64,000 nt of DNA from contig NZ_AP024845.1 of the NCBI RefSeq assembly GCF_020892095.1, positions 2,604,001 to 2,668,000 of the forward strand, given 5' to 3'. The first letter of the stretch is position 1. Every line of letters starts with the position of its first letter. Source of the stretch: Claveliimonas bilis. GTDB lineage: Bacteria; Bacillota; Clostridia; Lachnospirales; Lachnospiraceae. The position numbers and the translations under genes were made by a program. This document shows, piece after piece, positions 8,545 through 15,883 of the stretch. A model generated the notes under the pieces. The model made no database searches. It saw only the letters and a list, made by a program, of their open reading frames with translations, and was not told the DNA's origin.

Positions 8545-9006
8545 TTCTTTGCAGACATCTACCCAGGCTTCAAAACCGGAATATTTTTCCAGATCCGGGA
8601 TAGTCAGTTCAATGGCGCTGTTGGCGCTGCCGCAGGCAGGAAATACTGTCTCAAAACGCTTTAGCGATACATCCAGGTAGACGCTGACCCCGTCTTTAAT
8701 CCCAAAAGGACATACGCCGCCGACCGGGTGGCCGATCAGATCAAGCACCTGATCGGGTTTTAACATAGATGCCTTTTTGTGAAAAGTGCTTTTGTATTTC
8801 TTGTTGTCAACACGGGCATCTCCGGCAGTGACGATAAGAATCGGATGCTCATCTACCATGAAGGAAAGAGTTTTTGCAATTCGCTGCTCATCTGTATGCA
8901 GGGCCAGGGCTGCCTCTGTGACAGTGGCGCTGGATACGGAAAATTCCAGGACATGGTTTTCCATATCCCATTTCCTGAAATGTGCTTTTACGTTTTCTAT
9001 AGACAT
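8542..9006 (-). CDS. YbaK/EbsC family aminoacyl-tRNA deacylase
   Basis: A 154-residue YbaK-domain protein, a class that hydrolyses mischarged tRNA such as Cys-tRNA(Pro). The fold is recognised from EQRIAKTLSF, the invariant Lys in NKKYKSTFHKK, the GHPVGGVCPFG loop and the conserved DVSLKRFE and ACGSANSAIELT segments. It lies 33 bases downstream of the symporter gene on the same strand and is probably the second gene of that unit. The 3' end runs into a degenerate palindromic repeat. Confidence 0.88.
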   Translation of the reverse strand: MSIENVKAHFRKWDMENHVLEFSVSSATVTEAALALHTDEQRIAKTLSFMVDEHPILIVTAGDARVDNKKYKSTFHKKASMLKPDQVLDLIGHPVGGVCPFGIKDGVSVYLDVSLKRFETVFPACGSANSAIELTIPDLEKYSGFEAWVDVCKE

Positions 9007-9039
9007 GTGGTCATACCGCCTTTCCGTGATATGGATGAA

Positions 9040-10395
9040 TTAAAGTTTAAACCATCCCATTGCATTGGCAACAGAGCTTCCAAGGATCAATATCAAAAAT
9101 ACAGGGGTGATCCATTTGATCATCACGGTAAACAATTTTTCCCCTACAAATTTTCCATTCGTTACGCGCACTTCATCTGAAATACTCTTCGGCTTGATAA
9201 TGAAACCGACAAAGATTGCAGTGAAAAAGGCAACGATCGGCATAAGCACACTGTTGCTGACAAAATCCATAATGTCAAGAATTGTCATATTTGCCCAGCT
9301 GATAAAGGAGAGAGGACCAAATCCAAGAGAGGACGGCGCTCCAAGTACAATGCTCATTACAGTCACAAAGATACAGGAACTTTTTCTGGTCCAGTGAAAT
9401 TTATCCTGGAAAATGGATACGATTGTTTCCATCAAAGAGATGGAAGAAGTCAGGGCTGCAAAAATGACAAGAAGGAAAAATGCAGCTCCAACAACTCCGC
9501 CGAAGGACATGCTCTCAAAAACCTTAGGCAGAATGACAAACATCAGGCTGGGACCGCTCTGCAGGATTTTCGGATCTCCGCCGGAGAAAACAAATACGGC
9601 CGGAATGATCATAAGGCCTGCCAGGAAAGCAATCACAGTATCAAATATTTCAATCTGGCGTACAGAACTTTCAAGGTTCGTATCTTTACGCATATAAGAA
9701 CCGTAAGTTACCATGATACCCATAGCAAGAGACATGGAATAGAAAAGCTGTCCCATAGCGGCAAGTACAGTCTTGACAGAGAAATCAGACATGTGAGGCT
9801 GCACGTAGTATGCCAGACCATCCATAGCCCCGTCTAAGGTGAGACAGTAAATGGAAATACCAATGGCAAGCACTACCAAAATCGGCATCATAAATTTACT
9901 TACTTTTTCAATTCCTTTTTCTACGCCAAGCAGAACAATGACTGCAGTAGCGCCAAGGAAGAGCAGGAACCATCCTAAAGGCTGGAAAACACTGCCTACA
10001 AAACCGGTAAAGTAATCATCGGCTGCAGTAGCGGCGCCTCCTCCGGTCAGAAATACGGCAAAATATTTAATGACCCATCCGCCGATCACAGAATAATACG
10101 GAAGGATAATAATTGGAACAAGGGAAGCTAAAAGTCCCAGGAATCCAAAACGGGAGTCCAGAGCTTTAAAAGCACCGATCGCACTCAACCCGGTTTTACG
10201 TCCGATTGCCACTTCGGCGATCATCAGTGAAAAACCAAAGGTAACTGCTATAATAAGGTAGACAAGGAGAAAAGTCCCTCCTCCATACTGTGCGGCCAGA
10301 TAAGGGAAACGCCATATATTTCCCAACCCGACTGCCGAACCGGCAGCAGCCAGTACAAATCCCAGCTTGCCGGAAAAACTGCTTCTGTTATTCAT
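9040..10395 (-). CDS. Sodium-dependent transporter of the SNF (LeuT-like) family
   Basis: A 451-residue membrane protein with about eleven or twelve hydrophobic segments. The first helix carries the family signature AAAGSAVGLGNIWRFPYL, which forms the sodium and substrate sites in LeuT-like carriers. Such proteins couple sodium entry to uptake of amino acids or related small molecules; the substrate is not predictable. An AGGAGG box precedes the ATG, and a clear promoter lies about 75 bases upstream (10468-10496). ybaK follows on the same strand. Confidence 0.92.
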   Translation of the reverse strand: MNNRSSFSGKLGFVLAAAGSAVGLGNIWRFPYLAAQYGGGTFLLVYLIIAVTFGFSLMIAEVAIGRKTGLSAIGAFKALDSRFGFLGLLASLVPIIILPYYSVIGGWVIKYFAVFLTGGGAATAADDYFTGFVGSVFQPLGWFLLFLGATAVIVLLGVEKGIEKVSKFMMPILVVLAIGISIYCLTLDGAMDGLAYYVQPHMSDFSVKTVLAAMGQLFYSMSLAMGIMVTYGSYMRKDTNLESSVRQIEIFDTVIAFLAGLMIIPAVFVFSGGDPKILQSGPSLMFVILPKVFESMSFGGVVGAAFFLLVIFAALTSSISLMETIVSIFQDKFHWTRKSSCIFVTVMSIVLGAPSSLGFGPLSFISWANMTILDIMDFVSNSVLMPIVAFFTAIFVGFIIKPKSISDEVRVTNGKFVGEKLFTVMIKWITPVFLILILGSSVANAMGWFKL

Positions 10396-10467
10396 TTGTA
10401 AAAAACCTCCTCATAAGATATCGTTTTCTCATTTTTTTATTTTTCCTTTCAAATGTGTGCAGGTTAT

Positions 10468-10496
10468 ATTATAATGAATAAGACAGTATTTAGCAA
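10468..10496 (-). promoter_or_regulatory. Minus-strand promoter of the SNF transporter gene
   Basis: Read on the minus strand, TTGCTA (10496-10491) and a perfect TATAAT (10473-10468) are 17 bases apart, with an AT-rich leader and AGGAGG before the ATG at 10395. Confidence 0.7.
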
Positions 10497-10528
10497 GTAA
10501 AACCCGACATTTCAGGCAGAAAAAAGTG

Positions 10529-10557
10529 TTGACATGAAAAAAGAAATGTGATAATAT
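10529..10557 (+). promoter_or_regulatory. Promoter of the infC-rpmI-rplT operon
   Basis: A consensus TTGACA (10529-10534) and TAATAT (10552-10557) are separated by exactly 17 bases. Transcription would begin near 10565 and give a leader of about 160 nucleotides before infC. Confidence 0.8.
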
Positions 10558-10562
10558 TGACA

Positions 10563-10708
10563 ATGCGTAAAGCAAAAAACAAAGCAGAGTATCCACTCTC
10601 ACCATAGCACGATCGGGTGACTATCGGTTTGATATTGACAGTCTTACATGAGTGAGCATGTTATGTGATATAAGTGGGTAGTCTGAGCTATTCACTTATT
10701 TTTTATTT
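10563..10708 (+). promoter_or_regulatory. Structured infC leader (L20-leader-like) with attenuator
   Basis: The 150-base untranslated leader contains several pairing segments and ends in a terminator: ATAAGTG (10670-10676) pairs with CACTTAT (10693-10699), followed by TTTTTTATTTTA, just ahead of the infC ribosome binding site. In Firmicutes the infC-rpmI-rplT operon is controlled by binding of ribosomal protein L20 to such a leader, causing premature termination. The position and terminator are seen here; L20 control is inferred. Confidence 0.7.
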
Positions 10709-10728
10709 TATGATGGAGGTGCACTACA

Positions 10729-11235
10729 ATTAGCGATTTAATGATTAATGAACAGATCAGAGACAGAGAAGTACGTGTAATCAGCGAAGATGGAGAACAG
10801 CTGGGTATCATGTCGGCAAGAGAAGCAATGAAGCTGGCAGAACAGGCGGAACTTGATCTGGTAAAAATTGCTCCTAAGGCTCAGCCGCCGGTATGTAAGA
10901 TCATTGACTACGGTAAGTACAAATATGAGCTGGCAAGAAAAGAAAAAGAAGCCAAGAAAAAACAGAAAACGGTTGAAGTGAAGGAAGTGCGTCTTTCACC
11001 GAACATTGACACAAATGACTTGAATACAAAAGTCAACAATGCCAGAAAATTTATCAGTAAAGGCAACAAGGTCAAAGTTACTCTGCGTTTCCGGGGAAGA
11101 GAAATGGCCCACGTACAGCAGAGCAAGCATATTCTGGATGATTTTGCAGAACTGCTTGCAGATACAGCGGTGGTGGAGAAGCCGGCGAAACTGGAAGGAA
11201 GAAACATGAGCATGGTTTTAACTGAAAAACGTTAA
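10729..11235 (+). CDS. infC: Translation initiation factor IF-3, starting at ATT
   Basis: IF-3 binds the 30S subunit, blocks 50S joining and discriminates against non-standard start codons. The protein has the usual two domains: N-terminal [13 protein letters not shown] and a C-terminal part beginning [15 protein letters not shown] with [15 protein letters not shown]. The best start is ATT at 10729: the GGAGG at 10715-10719 is nine bases upstream of it but 21 bases from the first ATG (10741), and the extra residues (M)SDL match IF-3 homologues. Rare start codons on infC are a known self-regulation device, since IF-3 represses initiation from them. This gives 168 residues. It is followed by rpmI and rplT. 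Confidence 0.93.
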   Translation: MSDLMINEQIRDREVRVISEDGEQLGIMSAREAMKLAEQAELDLVKIAPKAQPPVCKIIDYGKYKYELARKEKEAKKKQKTVEVKEVRLSPNIDTNDLNTKVNNARKFISKGNKVKVTLRFRGREMAHVQQSKHILDDFAELLADTAVVEKPAKLEGRNMSMVLTEKR

Positions 11236-11267
11236 AAATATTTAATTATCTTAAGGAGGAAAATATC

Positions 11268-11465
11268 ATGCCAAAAATTAAAACAAATAGAGCGGCTGCA
11301 AAGCGCTTCAAAAAAACAGGTACAGGAAAGCTGAAAAGAAACAAAGCTTATAAGAGCCATATCTTAACCAAGAAGTCTACAAAGAGAAAAAGAAATCTTA
11401 GACAGGCTACAATTACAGACGCAACAAATGTAAAGAATATGAAGAAAGTATTACCATATCTGTAA
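11268..11465 (+). CDS. rpmI: Ribosomal protein bL35
   Basis: A 65-residue, highly basic protein with the bL35 pattern [17 protein letters not shown], a central RNKAYKSH segment and a C-terminus ending VLPYL. It is preceded by AAGGAGG at the proper distance and lies between infC and rplT, as in nearly all bacteria. It is part of the 50S subunit. Confidence 0.97.
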   Translation: MPKIKTNRAAAKRFKKTGTGKLKRNKAYKSHILTKKSTKRKRNLRQATITDATNVKNMKKVLPYL

Positions 11466-11496
11466 GATTGGCGAAAGATTGAAGGAGGAATAAGAC

Positions 11497-11853
11497 ATGG
11501 CAAGAATTAAAGGCGGAATGAACGCTAAGAAGAAACACAATAGAACTTTAAAGCTGGCGAAAGGATACAGAGGAGCACGTTCCAAACAGTACAGAGTTGC
11601 AAAACAGTCTGTTATGAGAGCGCTGACTTCCGCATACGCAGGAAGAAAACAGCGTAAACGCCAGATGCGTCAGCTCTGGATCGCACGTATCAACGCTGCT
11701 GCAAGAATGAACGGACTTTCCTACAGCAAATTTATGCACGGATTAAAGGTTGCAAACGTAGATATGAACAGAAAGATGCTGGCAGAGATGGCTGTAAATG
11801 ATAAAGAAGGTTTTACAGCACTGGCAGAGCTTGCAAAGAAGAGTATTGCTTAA
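11497..11853 (+). CDS. rplT: Ribosomal protein bL20
   Basis: A 118-residue protein with the bL20 start [13 protein letters not shown], the long basic N-terminal helix ([14 protein letters not shown]) and the globular part [15 protein letters not shown]-like ([20 protein letters not shown]). It is needed for early 50S assembly and is the likely repressor acting on the leader upstream of infC. AGGAGG precedes its ATG. A terminator hairpin follows at 11883. Confidence 0.97.
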   Translation: MARIKGGMNAKKKHNRTLKLAKGYRGARSKQYRVAKQSVMRALTSAYAGRKQRKRQMRQLWIARINAAARMNGLSYSKFMHGLKVANVDMNRKMLAEMAVNDKEGFTALAELAKKSIA

Positions 11854-11882
11854 TAAGAGGCAAGAAAGGAAGTTCCTGAAGG

Positions 11883-11908
11883 TTTCCGCCTGACAGGGCG
11901 GAAATTTT
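11883..11908 (+). terminator. Terminator after rplT
   Basis: TTTCCGCC (11883-11890) pairs with GGCGGAAA (11897-11904), followed by four more T residues. The T run is short but the position, 29 bases past the rplT stop, fits. Confidence 0.7.
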
Positions 11909-11966
11909 CAAAGGATTTCTGAAAATATATATATTATATGAAATATAAAAAATTTAATAAAAACTG

Positions 11967-11995
11967 TTGACATTCGAAGAGTGATGTAGTATTAT
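11967..11995 (+). promoter_or_regulatory. Promoter of the tRNA-Leu gene
   Basis: TTGACA (11967-11972) and TATTAT (11990-11995) have 17-base spacing; an overlapping TATAAT at 11993 has 20-base spacing. The tRNA begins 24 bases after the -10 element. Confidence 0.7.
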
Positions 11996-12018
11996 AATTT
12001 TCGGACAGCAGATGTCAT

Positions 12019-12103
12019 GCGGAAGTGTCGGAACTGGCAGACGAGCAAGACTAAGGATCTTGTGATCAATGCGATCGTGTGGGTTCAAGTCCCATCTTCC
12101 GCA
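12019..12103 (+). tRNA. tRNA-Leu(AAG)
   Basis: The acceptor stem GCGGAAG/CTTCCGC with discriminator A (12103), a D arm, an anticodon stem CAAGA/TCTTG closing the loop CTAAGGA (anticodon AAG, read as leucine), a long class II variable arm and a T arm with GGTTCAAGTCC are all visible. The 85-base length fits a leucine tRNA. CCA is not encoded. Confidence 0.93.
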
Positions 12104-12106
12104 TTA

Positions 12107-12137
12107 GAAATCCCTTTAAATAAAGGGATTTTTTTTA
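12107..12137 (+). terminator. Terminator of the tRNA-Leu transcript
   Basis: AAATCCCTTTA (12108-12118) pairs with TAAAGGGATTT (12121-12131) and is followed by a run of T residues. Confidence 0.9.
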
Positions 12138-12150
12138 TTTCATAAAAAAG

Positions 12151-12199
12151 TAGCGTCGGTGTACAAGGGGACCGTGTTGCCCCTTGTACACCGACGCTA
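12151..12199. repeat. Perfect 20-bp inverted repeat with 9-base loop
   Basis: The left arm 12151-12170 (TAGCGTCGGTGTACAAGGGG) is an exact reverse complement of 12180-12199, with loop ACCGTGTTG. It has no T run, follows a complete terminator and is not needed by either neighbour. A degenerate relative is at 8503-8544, so it is probably a dispersed palindromic element of this genome. Confidence 0.75.
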
Positions 12200-12249
12200 A
12201 CCATTCAGGTAACCAAAAAGAGACGTAATTGTAATTGCATATATGACAT

Positions 12250-12267
12250 CGCCTTCGGGCGTTTTTT
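12250..12267 (+). terminator. Short TTCG-loop hairpin with T run
   Basis: CGCC-TTCG-GGCG (12250-12261) followed by TTTTTT. No gene ends just before it, so it may act as an attenuator or as a remnant. The rest of 12200-12448 holds the Fur-box-like sites and no recognisable gene. Confidence 0.5.
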
Positions 12268-12332
12268 ATATATAACGATGCTGTATTATAAGGATATCCT
12301 CCTGCGGTCAAGCGGAATTCGAGAGCATATAA

Positions 12333-12351
12333 GATAATGAGAAGATTTATC
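12333..12351. promoter_or_regulatory. Fur-box-like operator upstream of the P1B ATPase module
   Basis: GATAATGAGAAGATTTATC matches 15 of 19 positions of the classical Fur consensus (GATAATGATAATCATTATC). A second partial site (GATAATGGCGATTATG) begins at 12352. They precede the 26-residue peptide gene by about 100 bases. A Fur-family gene lies 3 kb downstream. Regulation by Fur is inferred from the motif and neighbours. Confidence 0.5.
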
Positions 12352-12448
12352 GATAATGGCGATTATGTTTGACTAGACCGAAAAAGTATTGCTATGCTGA
12401 TACTATACCTTTAAGGTGATTCAGCAGAGGAGAAGGAAGTGATGGCAA

Positions 12449-12529
12449 GTGAAACAGCATAAATTCTGGGCGTGGGCTGCAGTATTCTGTTTTATAATGG
12501 TATTTTATACCGGATACAGACATAAGTGA
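12449..12529 (+). CDS. 26-residue single-span membrane peptide (DUF6219-like)
   Basis: A GTG-initiated frame of 26 codons. The peptide starts MKQHKFWAW, has a hydrophobic stretch (AAVFCFIMVFYTGY) long enough to cross the membrane, and ends RHK, so it is a small transmembrane peptide with positive charges on both sides. GGAGAAGGAAG lies about nine bases upstream. It sits directly ahead of the DUF6110-like gene and the P1B ATPase, an arrangement I associate with DUF6219-type peptides in Lachnospiraceae; that label is from memory. It may be an accessory subunit of the pump. An ATG at 12442 in another frame would give only six codons. Confidence 0.6.
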   Translation: MKQHKFWAWAAVFCFIMVFYTGYRHK

Positions 12530-12578
12530 TCAGACGATAGTCAGTCAGTATAAAAATCTTATCAGGAGGTAGAATTTT

Positions 12579-12878
12579 ATGTTTAGTGAATCATTAATGA
12601 AGAAGATTGGATTATTTGCAGGAGGTGTCCTCTTCGGAACGGCAGGGGTAAAGATTTTATCCAGCAGGGATGCAAAGAAGGTATATACAGAGTGTACGGC
12701 GGCTGCTCTGCGCGCGAAGGACTGCGTGATGAAAACAGTTACCACAGTCCAGGAAAACGCAGAGGATATCCTTGCGGAAGCACAGCAGATCAATGAGGAA
12801 AGGACAGCGCAGGAGGCTGCGGCAGTGCAGGAAACAGAAGAAGACGGTGCGGATCCTTCAGATGAAGGAAAGATATAG
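12579..12878 (+). CDS. DUF6110-like membrane-anchored small protein
   Basis: A 99-residue protein. An N-terminal hydrophobic segment (KKIGLFAGGVLFGTAGVKIL) is followed by SSRDAKKVYTECTAAALRAKDCVM and a helical, acidic C-terminal half rich in Glu and Ala that may form a coiled coil. AGGAGG precedes the ATG. Genes of this kind commonly stand just before heavy-metal P-type ATPases in Clostridia, as here, with only six bases to the ATPase start. Its molecular role is not known; two Cys residues in the middle could bind metal, but this is speculative. Confidence 0.75.
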   Translation: MFSESLMKKIGLFAGGVLFGTAGVKILSSRDAKKVYTECTAAALRAKDCVMKTVTTVQENAEDILAEAQQINEERTAQEAAAVQETEEDGADPSDEGKI

Positions 12879-12884
12879 CCGTCT

Positions 12885-14972
12885 ATGAAATATATCATAA
12901 AGCATGAGATCAGAGGCCGTCTTCGCATTCATGTCATTCAGAAAAAAATGACATGTGCGGAGGCGGATACTCTTTTCTGGTATCTGGACAGACAGAAAAA
13001 TATAACAGATGTCAAAGTGTATGAACGCACCGCAGACGCTGTCATCTGTTATAGCGGGGATCGGACCGCGCTGATCCGGCTGCTGAGAAGTTTCCGGTAT
13101 GAAAATGTAACTGTGCCGGAAACAGTTGTTCGTAATTCCGGGAGGACGCTGAACACAGCATATAAGGAGAAGCTTATTGCGAAAATACTGCTGCATTACG
13201 GTGGGAGACTTCTGATGCCCTCTCCGCTGCGGGCGGGGGTTGTGGTGTTCCACTCTCTGAAATATCTTGCCGCGGGACTGTGCTGTATCCGGAAAGGGAA
13301 GATTGAAGTCCCGCTTCTGGACGCGGCAGCGATCGGCGTCTCTGTCATACGCAAAGACTTTAATACCGCCGGTTCGGTTATGTTTCTCCTGGGAGTCGGA
13401 GAACTTCTGGAAGAGTGGACCCATAAAAAATCAGTGGGAGACCTGGCGCGGAGTATGTCCCTGAACATTAAAAAGGTCTGGCTTAAAAGAGACGGACAGG
13501 AAATCCTTGTGAAGGCAGACCAGATCCGGAAGGGAGATGTCGTGACCGTACATATGGGAAATGTGATTCCTTTTGACGGAGAAGTTTCCGGCGGGGAAGG
13601 GATGGTAAACCAGGTTTCTCTGACCGGGGAGGCCATGCCTGTACGCAGAGTACAGGGCCAGTCTGTCTATGCGGGAACTGTAGTCGAGGAGGGAGAACTG
13701 GACGTTCTGGTAAAGGCGGTTTCAGGATCTACCAGATTTGAAAAGATTGTGGCAATGATCGAAGATTCTGAGAAATTGAAGTCTTCCATGGAGAGCAGGG
13801 CGGAGCACCTTGCTGACAGGCTTGTGCCGTATACTTTATTCGGAACAGCAGGCGTATGGTTCTTGACCCGGAATGTAACCAAAGCGTTATCTGTGCTCAT
13901 GGTAGACTTTTCCTGTGCCCTAAAGCTTGCTATGCCGCTGACCGTACTGTCAGCGATCCGGGAAGCAGGCGGATACGGAATTACAGTAAAGGGCGGGAAG
14001 TTTTTAGAGGCAATAGCAGAAGCGGACACAGTGGTCTTTGATAAGACGGGGACGCTCACAAAGGCGAAGCCGACTGTGAAAGTGGTACTTCCTTTTGGAG
14101 ATTATCCGGAGGAAGAATGTCTGCGGATTGCGGCGTGCCTGGAGGAACATTTTCCCCATTCCATGGCAAAAGCCGTGGTGGATGCGGCAAAGAAGCGGCA
14201 GCTCGCCCATGAGGAAATGCATTCTAAAGTAGAATATATCGTAGCTCATGGGATTTCTTCCTATATCGATGGGAAAAAAGTGGTGATCGGCAGCAGACAT
14301 TTTGTTTTTGAGGATGAGAGCTGTGCGGTCCGCCCGGAATACCAAGAAAGGTTTGAGACGCTGCCGGAAGAATATTCCCACTTGTATCTTGCCGTCGAGC
14401 AGGAGCTGATAGCAGTCATCTGTATCGAAGATCCATTAAGGAAAGAAGCGGCAGATATGATTCGGGCGCTGCGGGCAGAAGGAATAAAGAAAACAGTTAT
14501 GATGACTGGAGACAGTGAGAAGACTGCCGCCTCTGTCGCACGTCAGGTTGGTGTAGATGAGTATTATGCGGAGGTGCTGCCGGAAGAAAAGGCCGGATTT
14601 GTGGAACGGGAGAAAGCACTGGGGCATAAGGTTATTATGATTGGGGACGGAATCAATGATTCCCCTGCTCTGTCTGCTGCTGATGCCGGCATCGCAATCA
14701 GCGATGGCGCAGAGATCGCAAGAGAGATTGCCGATATTACCATCGCAGCGGAAGACCTGGGAGAGCTTGTTACATTGAAACGCCTCACAAACGGAATGAT
14801 GAAGCGGATCAGGAAAAATTATCACCAGATTATCGGGATCAATGCAGGGCTGATCCTGCTGGGAGGCGTTGGAATGATCAGGCCTACCTCCTCCGCTTTG
14901 CTCCACAATACATCGACCCTGCTGATCAGCTTAAGGAGCATGAGAAATCTTTTGACAGACGGAAATAAATAA
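12885..14972 (+). CDS. P1B-type metal-translocating ATPase
   Basis: A 695-residue P-type ATPase. An N-terminal HMA-like domain without a CxxC pair (residues 1-75) is followed by the actuator domain (TGEAMP), the phosphorylation motif DKTGTLT (Asp 386), the HP motif and VAHG in the nucleotide domain, MMTGDS and GDGINDSPAL. The membrane metal motif before the phosphorylation site is DFSCALK, i.e. Ser-Cys rather than Cys-Pro-Cys, and the last helices carry HNTSTLL. These features point away from copper and toward a Mn, Fe or Zn class such as CtpC-like pumps; the metal is an inference. It forms an operon with the two small upstream genes, preceded by Fur-box-like sites. Confidence 0.88.
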   Translation: MKYIIKHEIRGRLRIHVIQKKMTCAEADTLFWYLDRQKNITDVKVYERTADAVICYSGDRTALIRLLRSFRYENVTVPETVVRNSGRTLNTAYKEKLIAKILLHYGGRLLMPSPLRAGVVVFHSLKYLAAGLCCIRKGKIEVPLLDAAAIGVSVIRKDFNTAGSVMFLLGVGELLEEWTHKKSVGDLARSMSLNIKKVWLKRDGQEILVKADQIRKGDVVTVHMGNVIPFDGEVSGGEGMVNQVSLTGEAMPVRRVQGQSVYAGTVVEEGELDVLVKAVSGSTRFEKIVAMIEDSEKLKSSMESRAEHLADRLVPYTLFGTAGVWFLTRNVTKALSVLMVDFSCALKLAMPLTVLSAIREAGGYGITVKGGKFLEAIAEADTVVFDKTGTLTKAKPTVKVVLPFGDYPEEECLRIAACLEEHFPHSMAKAVVDAAKKRQLAHEEMHSKVEYIVAHGISSYIDGKKVVIGSRHFVFEDESCAVRPEYQERFETLPEEYSHLYLAVEQELIAVICIEDPLRKEAADMIRALRAEGIKKTVMMTGDSEKTAASVARQVGVDEYYAEVLPEEKAGFVEREKALGHKVIMIGDGINDSPALSAADAGIAISDGAEIAREIADITIAAEDLGELVTLKRLTNGMMKRIRKNYHQIIGINAGLILLGGVGMIRPTSSALLHNTSTLLISLRSMRNLLTDGNK

Positions 14973-14984
14973 GAATGATGCGAA

Positions 14985-15016
14985 GAGGGGGACTCACAAT
15001 ATGTGCAGTCTCCCTC
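14985..15016. other. Stable hairpin after the P1B ATPase gene
   Basis: GAGGGGGACT (14985-14994) pairs with AGTCTCCCTC (15007-15016) with one wobble, extended inward by CACA/TGTG. There is no T run, so it may stabilise or process the 3' end of the message instead of acting as an intrinsic terminator. Confidence 0.5.
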
Positions 15017-15117
15017 AGTTGTCGGTCCGGCTTAGGTCAACGTAATATATCCCTGTGTGTGGGAGACGCTTGATTAAAATAAAAAATCCTGAAAAATGTA
15101 TAAGATAGTTATTGAAA

Positions 15118-15133
15118 TCTAACTAAAGTTAGA
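15118..15133. promoter_or_regulatory. Palindrome TCTAACT-AA-AGTTAGA, possible operator
   Basis: A perfect 7-bp inverted repeat with a two-base centre lies 168 bases upstream of the Fur-family gene in an AT-rich, promoter-like stretch. The TAACT/AGTTA core recalls sites of iron- and manganese-responsive repressors. No gene was recognised between 14973 and 15300; the rest of that interval is unexplained leader sequence. Confidence 0.4.
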
Positions 15134-15300
15134 ATATACTAATTCAAGGTAGGAATAATCCTGTTTCAAAACGTATTCGTTGATGCGGTATCTCTTACAC
15201 TGAAAAGATCAGGCAAACGTTTTAACGGTGAGGGTGCATAGAGCGGCGGAGCAGGATTTGAAGTCATCAGTATTTCACAAACGTAAGGCGGGGCGAGTGA

Positions 15301-15711
15301 GTGAACGGAAAAGATGAGATTATTCAAAGGCTAAAAGAAAACGGGTGCCGGATCACAAAGCAGAGAAAGATCCTGATTGATATTATTTTAGAAAATGACT
15401 GTACAAGCTGTAAAGAAATCTATTACAAGGCATCACAGGAAGATAAAAGGATCGGCTTGGCAACTGTATACCGTATGATCAATGCACTGGAAGAAATCGG
15501 TGCAATCAACAGAAAGAATATGTATAGAGTAGAATGCGGGGAGACAGGTAATAATGATGACGGATGTGAAATTGTTCTGGAGGATGATACGGTTCTGCGA
15601 ATGCCGAAAGAAAAGCTGGATCGGATTGTTCAGGAAGGTGTCAGACAAAGCGGATATCTGAATTCGGGGAAGAAAATATCAAAGATTATTTATCATAGCG
15701 GGCAGATATAA
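15301..15711 (+). CDS. Fur-family transcriptional regulator, atypical
   Basis: A 136-residue protein. The N-terminal winged helix has the Fur hallmarks: ENGCRITKQRKILIDIIL, then EIYYKAS and the recognition helix GLATVYRMINALEEIGAI. The C-terminal half departs from the family: the His-rich metal site (HHH/D-H) and the paired CxxC zinc motifs are missing; only single Cys residues (CGE, DGCE) remain, and it ends GKKISKIIYHSGQI. The start is GTG at 15301 after a GGCGGGGCGA stretch. Position downstream of the metal pump suggests it senses metal or redox state and controls that module, but the sensing residues are not those of a standard Fur. Confidence 0.78.
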   Translation: MNGKDEIIQRLKENGCRITKQRKILIDIILENDCTSCKEIYYKASQEDKRIGLATVYRMINALEEIGAINRKNMYRVECGETGNNDDGCEIVLEDDTVLRMPKEKLDRIVQEGVRQSGYLNSGKKISKIIYHSGQI

Positions 15712-15796
15712 CAGACGTATCGCCGCTATAACTAATAAACTGCATAAAAGACGGATAGGCAGTAAATATGAAGGTTAACCCAGTAAATATATGCGG

Positions 15797-15846
15797 GAAA
15801 AGACCGCCGGATCAGGAATGTTGCACCCGATCCGGCGGTCTTTTTT
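15797..15846. terminator. Bidirectional terminator between the fur-like gene and baiF
   Basis: GACCGCCGGATC (15802-15813) is perfectly complementary to GATCCGGCGGTC (15829-15840). It is flanked by TTTTTT on the right and AAAA on the left, so it can stop transcription from both sides. The genes on its two sides converge. Confidence 0.9.
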
Positions 15847-15883
15847 CGGAGGTTAATCAATATTTCATGAGTAGCAGCTGCTA

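Noticed and set aside
15134-15300. Possible riboswitch in the leader of the Fur-like gene (GGCAAAC and GGGTGCA segments)
   Set aside because: The segments loosely recall c-di-GMP-I or cobalt/nickel aptamers, but the required GNRA-capped stem and flanking motifs are missing. A covariance search would be needed; I do not support a call.
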